NCBI RefSeq assembly: GCF_000373245.1
Contig: NZ_KB890739.1
Location: 472,441 to 536,440, forward strand
Source of the DNA: Echinicola pacifica DSM 19836
GTDB taxonomy: Bacteria; Bacteroidota; Bacteroidia; Cytophagales; Cyclobacteriaceae
DNA: 64,000 nt
Direction: 5' to 3'
Each line of letters opens with the position of its first letter. Positions within the stretch are counted from its first letter, which is position 1. Of the stretch, positions 62,209 through 64,000 are shown piece by piece. Made by a program: the position numbers and the translations under genes. A model generated the notes under the pieces. That model was not told the origin of the DNA, searched no databases, and saw only the letters and a program-made list of their open reading frames with translations.

Positions 62209-63210
62209 TTAGAACCAGTTTTTCTTCTTGAAATAGACGATCATTCCTGCGATCATTACGGAAAAAACCAGCCATACCATGAGGTATCCATATTTCCACT
62301 GAAGTTCAGGCATTACCTCAAAATTCATCCCATAGATCCCTGAGATAAAAGTGAGTGGAATGAAGATCGTAGAGATCACGGTAAGTGTTTTCATGACCTC
62401 ATTTTGCTTGATGCTTAGTTGGGTCATATATAGCTCTGCCAGGTTGCTGAGCGTCTCCCTTTGCAGCTCCAGGCCTTCAAGGATCTCAATACTATGCTCG
62501 TAAACATCATTGACATAGGTGAGGTTTTTTCTTTTGATTAGCGGATGTTCAGATTTTCTCCAAAGGGATAGAATTTCCCGGATAGGCCAAGTGCTGTGTT
62601 TTATCTTTCGGAGTGTTTTTCTATAGTTATGGATGGATTCCAGGCTAATCGAGTTTGTGTTTTTGATAATCTGATCCTCACAGTTTTCCACAGCATCATT
62701 GAATAGCTCAAGGATTACATAATACTCATCCACAATGCTGTCAATGAGGGCATAGGTGAAGTAGTCTGTTCCCAGTTTTCTCATTTTGCTCTTAGGGTTT
62801 TCCAGCCTAAGGCGTATGCCATCAAAGATGTCTTGGGGTGTTTCCTGAAAGGAGATGATATAATTGTCACCAAAGACTAAACTGACCTGTTCGGCCTGTA
62901 TTTCCCGGATGGTATTTTTGGAGTAAAGCATTTTGGTCACCACAAAAATCTGATGATCAAATTCCTCTATTTTGGGACGCTGGGAGGTGTTCAGTATATC
63001 CTCAATTACTAAGGGGTGGATATCGAAAATTTCCGAAACCTGCTGCAGCAGGTTCTCGTCTGTGAGGCTTGGGATATTGACCCAAAATTTGCGTTCTTTT
63101 TTTCCCAGATAGCTATGTAATTCCTCTGGGGCAGTGATAAGGTTTTTTTGGAGGTGGTTATCCGCGAAGGAATACACTTCCAGGGTGCTGTGCGAGGAAA
63201 TATTATTCAT
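62209..63210 (-). CDS. corA: CorA-family magnesium/cobalt transporter
   Basis: This 333-residue inner-membrane channel has a long N-terminal cytoplasmic domain (1-270), then two helices at about 275-295 and 308-328 with the signature YGMNF between them. The N-terminal region FDIHPLVIEDILNTSQRPKIEEFDHQIFVV is characteristic. CorA is a pentamer gated by Mg2+. Its start overlaps the upstream receiver gene by 8 nt, an unusual pairing for corA. Confidence 0.94.
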   Translation of the reverse strand: MNNISSHSTLEVYSFADNHLQKNLITAPEELHSYLGKKERKFWVNIPSLTDENLLQQVSEIFDIHPLVIEDILNTSQRPKIEEFDHQIFVVTKMLYSKNTIREIQAEQVSLVFGDNYIISFQETPQDIFDGIRLRLENPKSKMRKLGTDYFTYALIDSIVDEYYVILELFNDAVENCEDQIIKNTNSISLESIHNYRKTLRKIKHSTWPIREILSLWRKSEHPLIKRKNLTYVNDVYEHSIEILEGLELQRETLSNLAELYMTQLSIKQNEVMKTLTVISTIFIPLTFISGIYGMNFEVMPELQWKYGYLMVWLVFSVMIAGMIVYFKKKNWF

Positions 63211-63598
63211 GCTTTACGTATTCTGGAAGGACTTCAAAAAGCTTAATGCTGGTAAGCGGTTTTTCTATAAAGCCTCTCACGGCCTGGTAGGCCATGGATT
63301 TTTTCTTGTCATTATAGTCTATAGAGCTTGATAGCATCAAAATATGGTCATTTCTATCAGGGCATTTTTCCTGATATTGACATAAGAAATCCCAACCGTT
63401 CATTACAGGCATGTTTATATCCAGAAAGATCAGTAATCTGTCCGATTTATCAAGGTCTATGATACGCTGAAGGGCATCTTCAGCTTCCAAAAACTCTACG
63501 ATAGATGGACATATTCCGGCTTTTCGGAGTAACCTCTTATTTATGAGGTTATTGATAGGATCGTCATCAATTAATACGATTGAATCGAAAGAAAGCAT
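63203..63598 (-). CDS. Single-domain response regulator overlapping corA
   Basis: This 131-residue CheY-like receiver has Asp11-Asp13 (LIDDDP), phospho-acceptor Asp60 (IFLDINMP), Ser90 (MLSSS) and Lys113 (IEKPL). No output domain. IVLIDDDPINNLIN is the usual wording of stand-alone Bacteroidota receivers. Its stop lies 8 nt inside corA. No kinase gene is adjacent. Upstream is a 146-bp gap to the groL terminator. Confidence 0.92.
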   Translation of the reverse strand: MLSFDSIVLIDDDPINNLINKRLLRKAGICPSIVEFLEAEDALQRIIDLDKSDRLLIFLDINMPVMNGWDFLCQYQEKCPDRNDHILMLSSSIDYNDKKKSMAYQAVRGFIEKPLTSIKLFEVLPEYVKHE

Positions 63599-63744
63599 CG
63601 ATTGGAACTTAAATAATGTTTGGTTTTTAATTCTCCAGTAGCGAGTAAGATACGATTATATTTTAAGTATAAAAAAATTTTTCTTTGAGGGATGATGTCT
63701 TTTTTCATTAACACATTTACAAAATCCAAAAGTTGATCAACAAA

Positions 63745-63770
63745 AAAGGGATGTCATAAGACATCCCTTT
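63745..63770 (-). terminator. Rho-independent terminator of groL
   Basis: A perfect 10-bp stem (AAAGGGATGT 63745-63754, ACATCCCTTT 63761-63770) with a 6-nt loop and a T tract on the minus strand, 24 nt past the groL stop. Confidence 0.88.
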
Positions 63771-63793
63771 CATTTTATAGGCAACTAAATGGA

Positions 63794-64000
63794 TTACATC
63801 ATGCCACCCATGCCGCCACCCATTGGAGGTGCACCAGCATTTCCGCCTTCTTCTTTCATATCTGCCACTACACATTCGGTAGTAAGTAGAAGTGCTGCGA
63901 TAGAAGCCGCATTTTCAAGGGCTAGACGGGTCACTTTAGTTGGGTCAATAACTCCAGCTTCGAACAAGTCTTCAAACTTGTCTGTTCTGGCGTTATAACC
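63794..64000 (-). CDS. groL: Chaperonin GroEL, C-terminal 68 residues
   Basis: The frame enters from the right edge and ends with the Gly-Met-rich GroEL tail (GGGMGGMM). [23 protein letters not shown] and [14 protein letters not shown] before it are diagnostic. It folds cytoplasmic proteins together with GroES. Only the 3' end is in the window, so regulation and groES cannot be seen; a terminator follows. Confidence 0.96.
   Translation of the reverse strand, partial: GYNARTDKFEDLFEAGVIDPTKVTRLALENAASIAALLLTTECVVADMKEEGGNAGAPPMGGGMGGMM

Noticed and set aside
1-64000. CRISPR arrays, tRNA/rRNA genes, insertion sequences, prophage or att sites
   Set aside because: No regularly spaced repeats, no tRNA-like cloverleaf or T-loop sequences, no transposase or integrase frame was seen on either strand.

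Overview
The window is a piece of a Bacteroidota chromosome, most likely order Cytophagales and probably a Cyclobacteriaceae-type marine or soil bacterium. The phylum call rests on several lineage markers: a PorP/SprF protein beside a giant surface protein ending in a CHU_C-type type IX secretion (T9SS) sorting domain, an IPExxxVDY-family protein, glutamine synthetase type III, a putative-porin family gene after lpxK, and promoters of the TTTG-N19-23-TAnnTTTG class with almost no Shine-Dalgarno sequences. The family-level guess is inference. I see no phage, plasmid, transposase, CRISPR array, tRNA or rRNA gene.

Layout. 1-505: start of an NRPS-type adenylation enzyme running off the left edge. 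0.8-7.6 kb (minus): oligopeptidase B, a helix-hairpin-helix protein fused to an outer-membrane barrel with a PorV-like partner, and a one-POTRA Omp85 protein. 7.7-15.3 kb: core genes yidD, lgt, nadE, the acpP-fabF-rnc operon, an IPExxxVDY gene and pyk. 15.5-19.2 kb (minus): a compact run of an HPt/receiver protein, a lone receiver, a 92-residue unknown, a metallo-beta-lactamase-fold hydrolase and an RqcH-type NFACT protein. 19.3-21.5 kb: miaA and pfkA with a small membrane protein. 22-26 kb: T9SS surface-protein/SprF pair. 26.5-32.1 kb: nucleotide-sugar genes (UDP-glucuronate-epimerase-like, rfbB) and a Wza/Wzc-type polysaccharide export pair. 32.2-35.4 kb: pabB-like, YceI lipoprotein, a structured non-coding stretch, gamma-carbonic anhydrase. 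35.9-38.2 kb: cydAB. 38.3-44.2 kb: menaquinone genes menE, menB, menD, menF, menI, with a small gene relic beside menB. 44.3-50.6 kb: phosphatase, zinc-ribbon/Nif3 pair, lpxK and a putative porin. 50.6-54.2 kb: miaE, an orphan MacB-like permease, mtaB. 54.5-57.4 kb: glutamine synthetase III and a creatininase-family hydrolase. 57.9-60.3 kb: GH29 fucosidase and rfbA. 60.8-64 kb: an outer-membrane barrel, VOC protein, corA with an overlapping receiver gene, and the 3' end of groL.

How the genes work together. The men genes make menaquinone, which feeds cytochrome bd (CydAB). RfbA and RfbB make dTDP-sugar precursors and the Wza/Wzc pair would export a polysaccharide, although no glycosyltransferase lies in the window. 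MiaA, MiaE and MtaB all modify A37 next to the tRNA anticodon. AcpP, FabF, Lgt and LpxK belong to envelope lipid synthesis.

Most of the window is housekeeping. The less ordinary items are the HHH-barrel/PorV-like pair, the receiver/HPt/hydrolase/RqcH operon, the receiver-CorA overlap, the folded GC-rich element at 34586-34682, and an intact promoter firing into a truncated signal-peptide reading frame at 40648-40810.
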